From assembly GCF_029873635.1 (NCBI RefSeq), contig NC_080420.1, forward strand, positions 121,032,719-121,096,718: a DNA stretch of 64,000 nucleotides. Direction: 5' to 3'. Source of the stretch: Malania oleifera (Eukaryota > Streptophyta > Magnoliopsida > Santalales > Ximeniaceae). Position numbers and translations under genes: made by a program. The notes below the pieces were generated by a model, which saw only the letters and a program-made list of their open reading frames with translations, searched no databases and was not told where the DNA came from. The stretch's first letter is position 1; every line of letters begins with the position of its first letter. Below are positions 12,631 through 25,632 of the stretch, piece by piece.

Positions 12631-14044
12631 ATATCGGAGCATACCACACTTTCAATATTTTAGAGTATAAATTTTAGGTCTCGAATTTGGATTTGCATAA
12701 ATTTAGACAAAATTTAGGACACTTTAATGTTGTATTTTATTTAAATCCATACGTTCAAGTAAACTTTTAGATGAAATAATTGCTTAAAAAAGTTTTGTCT
12801 GGTTAGATTGTGCTTTTTTAAAAAAAGAAAAAGAAAATATTGATCAAATATTTTGATTTGGCCGAACCCATATCCATTATTTTATATATACACAAAATAC
12901 ACATGCATAATACATTTCAATGAGCAAATCATAATTAAAGCCAAACAAAACACTAATTACTACTCTTGAAACAAAAGTATGTCTACTAGTAAAACTACAC
13001 CTCCAATCAATTAGAACACAGTCAAAAAGTTTTATCTTCTTTTCAAGTTTCAACAATGGATTGAGATCATAAACACTTTGAAGCTTCCCCATTTGGTATT
13101 ATTATTATTATTTCAATAAGCACACTAAATTTCATAGAATGTTTTGTCCCAACTCCCCACCATTAGGCATCATTTGTCTCCCTTCTTTTGTTTTGTTTTT
13201 TGTTTAAATTTGGTGTAGAAGACATCTTGATAACCTCTGCCATCAATATCAGGTATATCATTACACACATCTTCATGCTTCCATGCTTCATCTTTTTTTG
13301 AAAACAACTATGCACAACCATTCCACAATGAATAATAACAAATTTTAGTAACAAGGATATTGGAATTATTTGTAAAGTTTTTCAATATTGCTCATCAGTA
13401 ATAACAAAATCTGTATACATTTTACCCGAAATTAAATTTCCTAAACGTGCATCCTATTACTAGCTCGTAGTTTTCTAAATTTACAGATAGCTCTCAAGGT
13501 TAAATCGTTTAAGCATATTATCGGCTTCTGGTTTTGAAAAGTAACATACCCATCACATATGATCCAGGGAGAAAATATTGGATATATCGGGTGTATATAT
13601 ATATATATTGAAATCAGCATGATGTTATCAGTGCATTTAACTAAATTAGATAATTATAATTATTCTTTTTCTATACATGATAAAATTCGCCTCATTCAAT
13701 ATTAATGAAATTGGTTAGGAAAAAAAACAATTTACATAATATTAATTTTATACATTATGTGATTGTTAAAAATCACTAGTTACTCACATGCTAGTTTAAC
13801 AACCTAATCTAAGGTGGGCCAAGTGTAAATTTTTATAACGACAAATGAACAACATAAAAGCAGCTTGTGGTAAATTTTTAAAATGACGAATGGACAATAT
13901 AAAAACTAACTTAAACTATAGGGTGATAAAGTGTATTTAAATACTTTCTATTATTCTTGTTGCCTTAAGAGCATAATAATATTAGAGGTAACTCTTTAAG
14001 CTTCTTGTAATTCTTCCTCTCCCTTTTTCGAAATTCATGTAGGG

Positions 14045-14990
14045 ACCTAAGGTTATGTTTGGTTTGCAATGCCTATTCCTCGCAATAGATTAATTTGAGT
14101 AGGTTAATTACAATTCGTTATCCAAGAAATTATATTACTACTACAAAACAAACAACAATATGAAACATTTTATAAGTTCATAATAAGGAATAGATCAGGG
14201 ATAACTAGGGGTAAGCATAATTCGAGTTTAACCAAATTAACCGATCGAGTTCGTTTGATTCGGTTTGGTTAATATAGAGGTTCGGTTCGGTTATAGATTT
14301 GGATAATTTTGGGTATTCAACTTTTGGTTTGGGTATGGGGAATTTTAATTTGACTAACCGAATTACGCGAATTACCAATTAATTAAAATTTAAATATATA
14401 TTAGTAATATTCATATATTTTATGTTAAATCTTAAATGTTTAAGAATATTAGTAATATTAATATATTATATGTTAGATCTTATATGTTAATCTTAGTTGG
14501 GTGTTCTATTTTTACATTGATTATATTTTAAAAATATTTTATATAATTGTTTAATTTTCTTAATTTATTTATTAAATCAATGTCATTCTCCTAATTCAGC
14601 TCTTACAATTAAAAGAAAGGATAAACATTAATTTTATAATTAATTTTAGAATTTACAATCATATTTTATTATTATAACTAATTTTAAATTATTTCGGTCA
14701 AATTCAGTTAACCGAAATACCCGAAAAGTTGGTTCAGTCAGGTACAATTCGGTTACAACATCTAATTTGGTCGGTTAATTAACCGAATTTGACCGAACCA
14801 ACCATTTGCACACCCCTAGGAATAACTATTCCCAAACTTCATCATATAACTATCTATTCCTTTCTTATTACATGTTGAATAAAATAATTAGAAATGTATA
14901 TAGGAATAATTATTCCCTTAATTTTTAAAATTTAAATTATATTCCATCTTATTCTAATGAATAGCTACTCCACTAATCCAAATGAGCCGT
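14045..14990. mobile_element. Dispersed non-autonomous repeat, split by a hAT-like MITE (copy 1)
   Basis: The halves 14045-14207 and 14819-14990 join to give a sequence matching 34617-34832: GGTTT(G/C)(G/C)TTT...ATGC(C/A)TATTC at the start, then TATTGAATAAAATAATTA...AATATATA(A)GGAATAA and TTAATTTTTAAAATTTAAA. The start and end carry the TTTGGTTTGC / CCAAATGAGCC words typical of MITE ends. It is non-coding. Confidence 0.55.
14208..14818. mobile_element. hAT-like MITE with long inverted repeats
   Basis: The left end GGGGTAAGCATAATTCGAG and the right end ...TTTGCACACCCC are inverted. Inside them are CGGTTTGGTTAAT / ATTAACCGAATTTGACCGAACC arms rich in CCGAA/TTCGG. The flanks GGATAACT (14199-14206) and GGAATAACT (14819-14827) fit a slightly decayed 8-bp TSD. 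The ends are of the TAGGGGTGTGCA type common in plant non-autonomous hAT elements. No transposase is encoded. Confidence 0.7.
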
Positions 14991-15180
14991 ATTATTATGT
15001 TAAAATTGTATGATATTAATTTTTTAAAAATAAATATTTAAATTAAAATGATATGGGGGAAAAGATTTATGCTCCTAACCACTAGTATATTTTTTATTTT
15101 ATTTTAAAAGGAATTCCAAGCAAGAAATATGAAAACCCAATAGCTATATATGAAGCATCCCCAATTCTTGTGAAGCTAGG

Positions 15181-15525
15181 TTTTTTTTTTTTTTTTTTTC
15201 CTCACTTGTGGTGGAGGAATACCATGGTTACAAGCGGGACACGTGAGCTTTACAATTAAACTATCAAAACTATCCCAAGCAACAAAATCAATACTAAAAA
15301 AATCAGACCCATTATTCAATTAAAACAATCTAAACATGCATAAATGTAATCAAAACCAAACAAAACAAATATAAACAAATTACCTACAAAACTATGTCAA
15401 TTACTAGCAAACATAAATCAGAGGAAAATAGGGAAAACCAAATGATGATAATTAAAGATGAAATCTTGGTGTACTCATCTTATCCATACGAAAGACCTCT
15501 AATTTTACTAAGGCTTGTTTGGATC
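15181..15525 (-). mobile_element. LINE 3' tail, minus strand
   Basis: It starts on the plus strand as a T run of about 21 (poly(A) tail of a minus element). This is followed by CCTCACTTGTGGTGGAGGAA, the reverse complement of the same 3'-end block found in the 5.4-kb and 8.6-kb LINEs, and later by CTTATCCATACGAAAGA, which matches the position after the RNase H domain in the 5.4-kb copy. No clear TSD was found, so the right end is approximate. Confidence 0.7.
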
Positions 15526-15599
15526 TAAAGCTTGATAACAACTTGTACGAGCATTTTATATTATTATTTTTTAAAAATTTTAAAAGGGATGAGCTGCAC

Positions 15600-17415
15600 T
15601 GTAGTAACCCAGAAAAAAATATATTAGTAACTAATTAATTAAATACTATTGAATTGGTTTAATTAAATACATACATACATACATACATATATATATATAT
15701 ATAATGTTAATATAAAATAATATAAGATTATGCATATGATTGCATTAAATGCAATTTGGTGGATTGAATTTCAAATTGAAATCCAATCGTTTTTCAATTT
15801 CCATTTGGTTCGTCCCCTCCCAGCTCACACCCTCTTTGTCTCTCATGCCTCAGTTTTTTTTTTCTTTTCTCTTTCTCTCTCTCCTCACACTCTCCCACTC
15901 TTCCTCTAGATTTCTCCTTCATCCGTAAGCCAAATCGATGATCGGAAATTATCACGATGATTTAAGAGTGTTTTTCTCCAAGTCTAGCAGAGTAGATTTT
16001 TGAACTAAACTTTCTAGGCACCACTCAAAGGTTAGGGTGAGATTTAGGGAATTAAGTAAATTTGATGTTTTTGGGAGTTTAATTGTTTATTTGGAGTTTG
16101 TGGGCTTAAGAAATGTTAAAATAGTATTTTACTTGGGGTTGAGTTGATTAAACTAGAATTTATGAATTCAGGATTCATGTGTGCACCATAGGTTGGGATC
16201 CCTGCAGGCGTAGCTTTAGGATACTAGGTAAGAGAAATAGATTAAGCCAGTTGTTTTGTAAATTCTACCAGTTAAAATGGAAGTTATATGTGTATATATA
16301 TGATTATCATGCAAATTTTGAAAGTCAACCATTTAAACTGAAGGTTTTGAGCCTAAGGATGTGTTAATAGTTATTATTTTCGAAAATGAACCGATTAAAG
16401 TAAAGAAAAATGTTACAAGAATTAAGTAATGGATTCCCTAGATAATTTGATTGGTTGGAATTGTTATACATTTTCTAAAAATTGGTCAAGGTGAGTAGGG
16501 TTAATTATCTCCATTTTTTTTATTAACGCTTATTTTGAGTATTAGATAAATAGTGGAGATAATTTAACCTATATTTTCAGTAAAGTGGATAATGAACATG
16601 TATTGACTTATTATTTCAGTAGTTATATAAATATGTGTATTATTCAAATCGTGTGGCATGAGGAAAAAAATGAAAATATTGTGTTAAGTTATGAAATATT
16701 TATAATATGTTGAAATGCTGAAATGCATTGGGATTATATTGTATTTAGAATTGTTTAATCAGAGCAGAGTATGCGAGAGTTATAGAGAGTTTAGTGCAAC
16801 CACACGTCTTAGAGAGAGTGTTGGTATTGAATAGTTGATTGAGCTATGAAGGGTAGAGTTTCCTCTGGAGTCTAGACCAGCATGGGAAAACCAATCGGAC
16901 TAGCAGACTGAAGAGTTGGGAATTGATTTAATTCTGATGGGTCGACTAGGGTTAAGTCTAGCTTACGGGCTGCACAACCCGTCATGGGGGGAAGCATGTC
17001 GTTTTTTATCCATCTTGCAGTAAGTTCTAAATTCATATTTGTAGATTTAACCAAAGCATAATAGAACAGTGGATGTAAATACAAAATATATGAAGACAGA
17101 GGATGTGAAATGTGATAACAGAGTATATGAAAACAGAGATTATGAAGAGTTGGGTTTTATAGAGCTAACAACATACAGAGTAAAGTAACAAAGTATTAAA
17201 TGTTTTAAATATAGTAGTATTATATGTATTTAGGGCGAATTAAACTTTCCGTCCGAGGGCTTACTGAGAAAGGCGAGTGCCCTGATAGGTATCAATTGTA
17301 GTCATACTAGGTTGTATAACGTATTAGAGCAGAGGGGAGCTACATGTATGGGCGTGTAATCTCCCATATCCTTAGGAACTTTCGCTTATAAATAATTTTA
17401 TGTGTGTGTGTGTGT

Positions 17416-17448
<33 letters not shown>

Positions 17449-18085
17449 TATGTATTTGGGGCGAAGTAAACTCTCCTCCTGAGGGCTTGCTGAGAAAGGC
17501 GAGTGCCCTAATAGGTATCAGTTGTAGTCATACCAAGTTGCATAACGTATTAGAGCAGAGGGAAGCTACTTGTATGGGTGTGTAATCTCCCCTATCCTCA
17601 AGAACTTTCACTTATAAATAATTGTGTGTGTGTGTGTGAGTATGGTTTGAGAATGATTTTATAATTTTGGTCAATTAACAACTGATGATATTTTGTATAT
17701 ATTAAACTCATGATAGTCACACACTAGCACTAATCTATTTTGTCTTACTGAGATGTGTCTCACTCGTTATACAATTCATCTTTTCTAGGACCTCCGCATG
17801 ATTGAGCTTAACGAGCTCGGGGCTGAGTTTGTTGGCATAACATTTTTCGTTAGAGGGTACATCTCTTGGATGTATTTTTGGATTTATGTTTTTAGTTTTC
17901 TGAAATGTATATATGGATACTGGATGTTAGGAAATTTTTTTTTGGAGATGTTTATATAGAACTCTGGTATGTTATTGAGGATGCTTATTTATTTTTCTGC
18001 TACGTGATTGATGTTATGGTATCAAACATAGGTGATTGGATCGCATCACACCTCGGGCCCCACTTGGTGGGTTTGGGGCGTAACA
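15600..18085 (+). repeat. 5' LTR of element A (2486 bp)
   Basis: Begins TGTAGTAACCCAG and ends GGGGCGTAACA. It contains an (ATAC)n(AT)n run at about 15664-15703, a near-perfect inverted repeat GGATTGAATTTCAAATTGAAATCC at about 15761-15786, a (GT)n(TAG)n run at 17400-17447 and a 226-bp tandem duplication. Near its end is the TGAGATGTGTCTCA hairpin (17748-17761) and a TTTTCTAG acceptor-like site. Confidence 0.85.
17221..17640 (+). repeat. 226-bp tandem duplication within the 5' LTR of element A
   Basis: The block beginning TATATGTATTT at 17221 recurs at 17447 (offset 226) through CTTATAAATAATT and a GT run. The 3' LTR has a single copy (about 25823-26040), so the duplication arose after insertion or is private to this LTR. 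The GT and TAG microsatellites lie at the join, suggesting slippage or unequal exchange there. Confidence 0.85.
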
Positions 18086-18088
18086 GAG

Positions 18089-18100
18089 TGGTATCAGAGC
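18089..18100 (+). other. Primer binding site of element A
   Basis: TGGTATCAGAGC, complementary to the 3' end of plant initiator tRNA-Met, lies 3 nt after the LTR end. Confidence 0.9.
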
Positions 18101-19239
18101 ATTAGGTTGTTAGGTTCTGTAAACTCTAGGATGGATTAATATCAAAGTATAGGATCGAGTTAGGGTGATGATAGGAATAGGTAGATTAAGATACTTTTAG
18201 GAATTTTAAGTTGTTTTACGTAGCTTGGAGGTAGGAATCCGTTGATGGACTTTTGTGATTTTCTAATTCGGTCGTGAGTTTCATAAAACCACAGTAAATC
18301 CATCGACAATGATGTTTTTAAGCACTGACCCTGATTTTCAACGTTTATTGATTTTCCAATTTAATATTTGTATAAATTAGGCTATGATGATAGGATTCTA
18401 AAATTCTTTTCTGTCTTATCTTCAGGATGGATCCCAAAGATAAAGGTGTTGATGCTGGGAGAAGCAGCAACCTAGGAGCTTCCTACGAGGATGATCTTGA
18501 TACCTTTGTCGTGTTGCGAGGTATAGCTCACTAGGTCAGGAGAGAGATGAGGCAAGAGTCTAGAGAGCAGGACTGTCCACCTACAGACTAGGGTTTCAAT
18601 ATTAAGGAATTTACTCCTCTGAACCCTCCTACTTTTGTGGGAGAACCTGACCCGATAGCTACTGAGAACTAGGTTTAGGAGATCGAGGAGATGATGACAG
18701 TACTCTGCTGCACTAACAAGCAGAAGGTTCTTTACGCCTCGTTTAAAATGTCAGGGGTGGCGAAACGCTGGCGGCTTTCTGTAAAGCTGTTTGAGGGACA
18801 GAGACTGGTACCAGTGCCATTGACATGAGCCAGATTTAAGGAGCTGTTCTTTTACCGATACTTTCCTTCTTCTACCCAGGATGATAAGTCGGAGGAATTT
18901 ACCAACCTAAACCAGGGGAGTATGACTGTTGGGGAGTATGCAGCAAAGTTTATGGAGTTATCTCATTTCGCACTGTATATGATCCTTAATGAGGCGAGGA
19001 AGGCAAAAATGTTCAAGAAAGGCCTGTGACGGAGGATCTTTGAGCAGGTGGTGGGGTTTCAGGTTCAAAACTTCTCGGACTTGGTGGACAAGGCCTAGGT
19101 ACTGAAGAAGAGCTTATAGGGTGGTACAAAGTCGTCAGAGCAGAGAAAGAGGCCTGCACCTCCTAGTTTTCAAGTTGAGGCTAGTCAGGGTTTGTGGAAA
19201 AGAGAAAGGGGCAATGTGACCTCGAGGCAGGAGTCGAGA

Positions 19240-21576
19240 TGTAACGCCCCAACTCCGAGGGGTCTGAGATATTAACTTTTTACTATTAATTTACAGCGGA
19301 AGCAAATAAACTCAATTATTATTAAACCAGAGCGCTAATTATCCATATTACAATCATTTATTTCAAAAAAGAAAATTTTCACAACATAAATTTCTGGCAT
19401 CATACTAATATTTCTAATCAATCTTTATTTTTCTATCCCCACCCGCGTGCTTGCTAAGCTTGATTTCCGACATGCTCTTCAAAGTCATCTGAAATAAAAA
19501 TATAATTGGAGTGAGACGACGCTCAGTAAGTAAATAAGATTATTATTAGTGTGTTGCCAAAATGAGTTTTTTTAAAAATTTCGTAAAACAATATTTAATA
19601 CTATAACTTCAAATTTTCTTTTAGAATAAATATAAATATAAAAAATTTCTGCATAAAACTTTTGTCATCAATTACAACAGTAAAATTTTATAATTATATA
19701 CTATAACTATTAAATTAAACTTTTAACTTTAAAACCGTAAAAAAATATTTAATGATAAGCATACATATACTTTTCCTTATACTTTTTCCTTAGATCGTCA
19801 TTTAAGTACCATAATGATCATTTTCATGTAAACTTACACTTTTCCTTCAAATCATTAGTAACTTTGTGCACGTAATTAAATATGTATAAACATATATTGT
19901 AAAAACCACCCTTAGGCCTGTTTGCCGTAAGTCATGTTTACCCTCATGATTGGGTTGTGCGGTCCGAAGACTGGACTTAACTGGCTGGCCGACCAAACTA
20001 AATCAACGTACATAAACTTTAAGTGAGATTTTCCTTATTAAGTCCTGGTCCGGAACCAGGTATGCACTCATGAGAAATCCACTAACATAAATAACCACTC
20101 TGTAAACAGTGTGAGTGTACTCTGATCCGTATAAACTTTAAGCTGCGATACCGAACATCTGTAACTTTGAACTTTCGTTGCCATAAGGGGTTTTAAAATC
20201 ATCTTATTATAATTTATGCAATTTAAAAATAATATCGTGAATCTCATCTTTACTCATATTTTCATAAAAAATGCAACGTAAAAATAAACTCATGCCACAC
20301 AATTTTTGTGTTAAAAATATATATAATTTTATTTTTGAATAGAAAGAAATGCTGAAAATTTACCCGAGGGGATTGGAACATTTCTTAACCCAAAAATAGA
20401 TGCAGTATATTAAAGATAGAACTGGTATAATTAAATATGCGTAAAAATAAACTCATGGAAATTTTATGAAATTAAGTAACATAATTAAAATTTACATACA
20501 AAATAAACTCGGGTATGAATTTAAAATAAAAAAGAAACTAACATAATCAAAATTTACTTACCTTCTTCCTTAAGAACACTATAATTATCTCTAAGAAATG
20601 AGATCGAAAAAAGTGGGTGATTGAGAACTTATTCAAAAATTCTCTCTCCACCACAATTTCTTTCACTCACTAATCCTTCTCTTCCTTGGAAAATTGTTGT
20701 GAAAAATGAAGGTTGAGAGCTCCCTATTTATAGGAAAATTTTGGGGAAAAAATGAAATTTATAAAAGTATGGGGAGATGGGTGAAATTATAATTTTTAAA
20801 AATTAAAGAATGGGCAAGGGATGTGCAAGGTATGGGTTGAGTATGGGAAGGGGATGGAGGCCATGTGGGAGTGCTTGCCACCATTCCCATTAAATAAATT
20901 TTTAATTAATTACTTACCTAATTAATCAATTAGTTAATTAATTATTTTATTATTTTATTATTTTTCTTAATCATTATTATTATCATTGTTATTACTTTTA
21001 AACTATTTTTAATATTTATTTATTTTATTTTTTGAATAAGAATTAAATTCAAATTTTGAAAACTCATGTGGGCCCCACATGGTCTTGTGGGCCCCACACA
21101 ATTTCGAGATCCAAATGGATCCTACGTACCTCGAATAACTCTCATACGATTTTATGCATCCTATATAACTTTGAGACTCGTGTAAACCTCCATACAGCTT
21201 CGAGACTCATGTGGGCCCCACACAGTCTTGTGGGCTCCGCATAGGATACCTATATTATTATTATTTTATCATATATTTCTACAAATTATGTCTGTCAAAA
21301 CATTATTTTATGTATATATATTTATTTACGTGTACAAACAGTGTCTATCCTGTTTATCCAATGAAATTCCATTTTGACCAGGCCGACCTCTAGGGAGCGA
21401 CTGAGCCGCAATGGTCTCTGAGCACTCGCTTAGATAAGGTCTTTCTTAGGCATCAAATATGGAAACAAAGATCCTACAAAAAAAAAATACTTCTGTATTG
21501 ATATTAACTTAATGGCCATTTTTATTATTTTATTATTATTGTGCTTTAATCGTATATATATTTTTGGGTCACCACA
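19240..21576 (-). mobile_element. Solo LTR B (minus orientation) inside gag of element A
   Basis: TSD CGAGA at 19235-19239 and 21577-21581. Ends are TGTAACGCCCC and CACCACA. Orientation is minus because the LTR-end landmarks read reversed: CAGCGGAAG near 19297, GTGAGACGACGCTCAGTAAG near 19512, GGGTTGTGCGGTCCGAAG near 19951, and the TATA box TATAAATA on the minus strand at 20725-20732. Its U3 (right end) carries three exact GTGGGCCCCAC palindromes. There is no internal region, so it arose by LTR-LTR recombination. Confidence 0.88.
21062..21245 (-). promoter_or_regulatory. U3 array of GTGGGCCCCAC palindromes in solo LTR B
   Basis: Exact GTGGGCCCCAC at 21068-21078, 21087-21097 and 21211-21221, and a degenerate fourth at 21230-21240, spaced with CTCATGTGG/CTTCGAGACTC words. 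In the LTR's own direction they lie upstream of its TATA box. The sequence equals the published class I TCP factor consensus GTGGGNCCCAC with N = C. TCP binding is inferred, not shown. Confidence 0.6.
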
Positions 21577-22018
21577 CGAGAGATCGAAGTTATCATGGTT
21601 ATCAGGATGATTCATCCTACCCTATATGTCACAGATGTAACAGGAGGCATAGGGGTGACTGCCGAGTTGGGAGTGCCAACTACTATCGGTGCGGTAAGTC
21701 AAGGCACATTGCAAGAAATTGTCGTGAACCACTGGCTAATGCACTTACACCTAACCAAATTCGGGAGAACAATCACATACCCCGAGGCGATCCGACACGT
21801 GTGTACACAATGATCCCGACTGATGCGGACATTGCCCGTGGCACAAAAGTAGGTAATAAGTTTATGTTATGAGATAAGCAATAGTTATTTCCGGTTTTAG
21901 ATCAATGTAGTTATTTGTAGTTATAAAGTATATTGGAATATGTGGTATGGAGTGGTTCATTAAAAATAGAATCTAAATAGAATTATCGGTTCACAAATTT
22001 CGAAGACAAAATTCTTTT

Positions 22019-22031
22019 AAGGAGGGAAGAA
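22019..22031 (+). other. Polypurine tract of element A
   Basis: AAGGAGGGAAGAA lies directly before the 3' LTR and is preceded by TTTCGAAGACAAAATTC, the motif usual before the polypurine tract in this plant gypsy group. Confidence 0.8.
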
Positions 22032-22122
22032 TGTAGTAACCTGGGAAAAAATACTTATTAGTAACTAATTAATTAAATACTTTTGAATTGGTTTAATTAA
22101 ATACATAAGGTTAAAGTAATAA

Positions 22123-22159
<37 letters not shown>

Positions 22160-23504
22160 GTTAATATAAAATAATATAAGATTATGCATATGATTGCATT
22201 AAGTGCAATTTGGTGGATTGGATTTCAAATTGAAATCCAATTGCTTTTCAATTTCCATTTGGTTCATCCCCTCCCAGCTCACGCCTCTCTCAATTTTTTT
22301 TCTTTTCTCTCTCTCTCCTCACGCTCTCCCACTCTCTCTCTAGATTTATCCTTCATCCGTAAGCCAAATCGACGATCGGAAATCACCACGATAATTTAGG
22401 AGCGTTTCTCTACAAGTCTAACAGAATAGATTTTTGAACTGTGCTTTCTAGGCATCACTCCAAGGTTAGGGTAAGATTTAGGGAATTAAGAAAATTTAAT
22501 ATTTTTGAGAGTTTAATCATTTATTTGGAGTTTGTAGACCTAGGAAATGTTAAAATAGTATTTTACCTGAGGTTGAATTGATTAAACTAGGATTTATGAA
22601 TTCAGTATTCGTGTGAGCGCCACAGGCACAGTTTTGAGATTCCTACAGGCATAGCTTTAGGAAATCAGGTAAAGGGAATAAATTAAGCTAATTTTTTTGT
22701 AAATTCTACCGGTTAAAATAGAAATTATATGTGTATGTATATGATTATCGTGCAAGTTTGAAAAGTCAATTGTTTAAACTGAGGGTTTTGAGCCTAGGGT
22801 TGTGTTAATAGCTATTATTTTCGAAAATGAACTGATTAAACTAAAGAAAAAGGCTACACGAATTAAGCAATGGATTCCTTGGATAATTTGACTGGTTGAA
22901 ATGATTGGTTGGAACTGTTATACATTTTCTAAAATTTGGTCAAGGTGAGTAGGGTTAATTATCTCCATTTTTCTTATTAACGCTTATTTTGAGTATTAGA
23001 TAAATTGTGGAGATAATTTAACCTATATTTTCAATAAAGTAGATGATGAACATGGATTGACTTATTATTGCAGTACTTATATAAATATGTGTATTATTCA
23101 AATCGTGTGGCATGAGGAAAAAATGAAAATACTGTGTTGAGTTATGAAATATGTATAATATGTTGAAATACTGAAATGCATTGGGATTATATTATATTTA
23201 GAATTGTTTAATGAGAGTTTAGTGCAATCAAACATCTTAGAGAGAGTGTTGGTATTGAACAGTCGATTGAGCTGTGAAGGGTAGAGTTCCCCCTAGAGTC
23301 TAGACCAGAATGGGAAAGCCAATCAGACTAGCAGACTAAAGAGTTAGGAATTGATTTAATTCTGGTGGGCAGACCAGGGTTAAGTCCAGCCTACGAGTCG
23401 CACAACCCATCATGGGGGGAAGCATGTCGGTTTTTATCCATCTAACAATGAGTTATAAATTCATATTTGTAGATTTAACTAGAGTATAATAGAACAGTGC
23501 ATGT

Positions 23505-25632
23505 TGAAACCAAGGTGTAGGGATGAATTGGGTTATTAAAATTTCTTTCAAATTTTTTAATGAATTCTTAAGCTCTTTATTATTTATGAACAACATAGCA
23601 CAAGTTAATTCTTTATTCAATCCACAACAACAAAAACTTAAATGAACAAGCAATCCTTAAAACCAATCAACCTAACCAATTGATTTACCAAGCACAAGTG
23701 ATCAAAAACTTAAACATCCACATAACCAATCAACATCTAAGTAATCAAAAACAAAATACTCAAACAAATATAATTCTCAATACTTTGGTAATTTCAGCTT
23801 TTGTTAATAGCCCTATGTGTATGATTGTTTCAAGCCCTGTAGTGAATGTAATTTGATTTAATGCAAACCACAACTCAAATTCCAAACAACTCAGAATTTA
23901 AATAAACTCTCAATTAATTTTTATTTGGGTGGTAACCAATCAACGTACTCCCTTTGAGGTTTCTGCAAAGTATTAATCAACCAACGTACTCCCTTTCGGT
24001 TTCCACAATCCCAAAATCAAATTAAATTTCAGTTTATTTAATTTCCAAATTACGTAGTATATATGATTAAGAAATTAAATCATCCACCCAGTTTATATGT
24101 TTGCTGAATTTAAAGAAAGTAAGGGAAATAGAGAGACACCATGTTTTTTACGAGGTTCGGCTTATCCCCAGCCTACGTCCTCGCTTTTGGCCAATACTAC
24201 CAAAGGATTCCACTATACTAGTTCCTTTCCGGGTGGAACAAAACCGTTACACATTCCTTCAGTAAGTTAGAGTAATCACCTCTCCAAGTGATACCCCACA
24301 CTTTGGCACTTCTTCAATAGGCTAGAGTAGTCACCTCTCCAAGAGATACCCCACGTTTGGTCAACGATCCAACAACCTGAAATCGTCCAAGAACTACAAG
24401 AAATACGAAATAAATGTTGTGTACAAGAACACTCTCAAACAGAGCAGATTAGTACTAATTCAACACTATGTACTTCAAAATTAAATATCAAGATGAAATA
24501 GACTTCAACTCAAGATAAGATATCATTGGAGGTTCTTTATTAGGATTTGAAAAACTCAATAGCAAGTTAGAACCGTGGCTTTTGATCAACAACAATTCAG
24601 TAGAATTCTCCCAATAAGAATGTGAGCAAGAGTGAGCTTTGTGAGAGATTGAAAGTAGGATGCTTGATTGCTGATTTTTGTTTAGTTATTTGATTCCTTG
24701 GGTTAAAGGAGTATTTATAGACTTCTTAGAGTGAGTTTCCTTATTTCCCAAGTTGCTTGGAGTGTCCCCCAAATTTTTATAACATTTAGATTTGAAAATT
24801 TAATTTTTAGAATTTTTCCGTTGAAGTTCAAAATTTAAATTCCTACATGGTCAGTCGGCTGGGTCACTCGACTGGGTCAGTTTTTGTATAGGTCAATCGG
24901 CTGGACAGGTGGCTGACGCCATTCTTTCTGTCCAGGAATTTTAGAAATAAATTTTTAGTCGGCTGACTGAACTCAATTCAATATTGTCAGTTTGCTGGAC
25001 AGTCCCCTTGTCAGTCGACTGACTGGACACAGGTCAATTTTGTCAGTCAACTGAATAGTTCAGTTAAAGGTTTTAAAATGTCAGTTGGTTAAGGCACCAT
25101 AGTACAATCTGATCAGTCGGCTGAGGAGTTCATCTTTTCAAAAACTTTCATTTTTTAAGATTTTAAACCCTTGTTATTTGAAAAACTCAATTTTGAATTT
25201 TCAAAATCATTTTTCAAAATTTTCAAAATTGGTCTCTAAGTCTTAATTGCATCCTAAAGAGTTTCAAAGTATTTCATATGATATTTAAAATATGAAGTAT
25301 TTACATAAAGACTTCTAGGACTTTTGACATTCTTGGCGCTTAAGTCCTCATGCTTTTCTTTGGCTTTCTTGCTTTGCTTTTTTTTACTCTTTTACTTTTC
25401 TTTAGCTCCATCTTGACTTCAAGCTTTGTTAGATCATGTTTGCATCTATGCTTTGATTCTTTAAGTTTTATATGATCATCTTTCTTTGAATATAATCTTT
25501 GAATCATCCTTATAAGCATTTGACCTTGTGTTCTCATAATTGAATCCTAAAATATCATTACTTAATCAAATATATTAAGTTCCTCTTATTTGTTATCATA
25601 AAAACAAGATTTTAAGTCTTGTAACGCCAACA
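23505..25632 (-). mobile_element. LTR-like unit C (probable solo LTR, minus) inside the 3' LTR of element A
   Basis: TSD CATGT at 23500-23504 and 25633-25637. Ends TGAAACC...CCAACA. The TATA box is on the minus strand (24712-24719), so the unit points left. Upstream of it in that direction is an array of CAGTCGGCTG-type motifs (24846-25130). It contains TTACGAGGTTCGGCTTATCC (24158-24177), a phrase I associate with copia-type plant LTRs. No gag or pol text was found, and the superfamily remains unproven. Confidence 0.72.
24846..25130 (-). promoter_or_regulatory. U3 array of GTCAGTCGGCTG motifs
   Basis: About eight drifting copies of the type CAGTCGGCTG or CAGTCGACTGAC. They lie upstream of the minus-strand TATA of unit C, so the arrangement copies that of the gypsy LTRs although the motif differs. 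Confidence 0.55.

Larger units (their letters stand above)
8687..14040. other. Intergenic DNA with microsatellites, no supported gene
   Basis: AT-rich. It holds (AT)n at 8769-8806, (GA)n at about 9267-9294, (TG)n then (AG)n at about 11100-11157, and the GC-rich tandem repeat near 12.5 kb. A less A/T-rich patch at 9320-10030 has no recognisable protein, tRNA or microRNA precursor. Confidence 0.5.
18427..21872 (+). pseudogene. gag remnant of element A, split by a solo LTR
   Basis: The start is the ATG at 18427 (MDPKDKGVDAGRSS). Removing the 2337-bp solo LTR plus one 5-bp TSD restores one frame of about 368 codons. Typical plant gypsy gag text follows: TPLNPPTFVGEPDPIA, a region like RFKELFFYRYFPS, and MTVGEYAAKFMELSHFALYM. 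After the solo LTR comes a CCHC-like region (YYRCGKSRHIARNC) in which the first Cys of the knuckle reads Tyr. Eight in-frame stops lie between 18427 and 19239, each explained by one transition from CAG, TGG or CGA. The frame ends soon after the knuckle and no protease DSG motif follows. Gag would form the virus-like particle; this copy cannot. Confidence 0.85.

Noticed and set aside
12206-12677. Two overlapping frames over the GC-rich island as a gene
   Set aside because: Tandem repeats read differently in each frame and no domain is seen.
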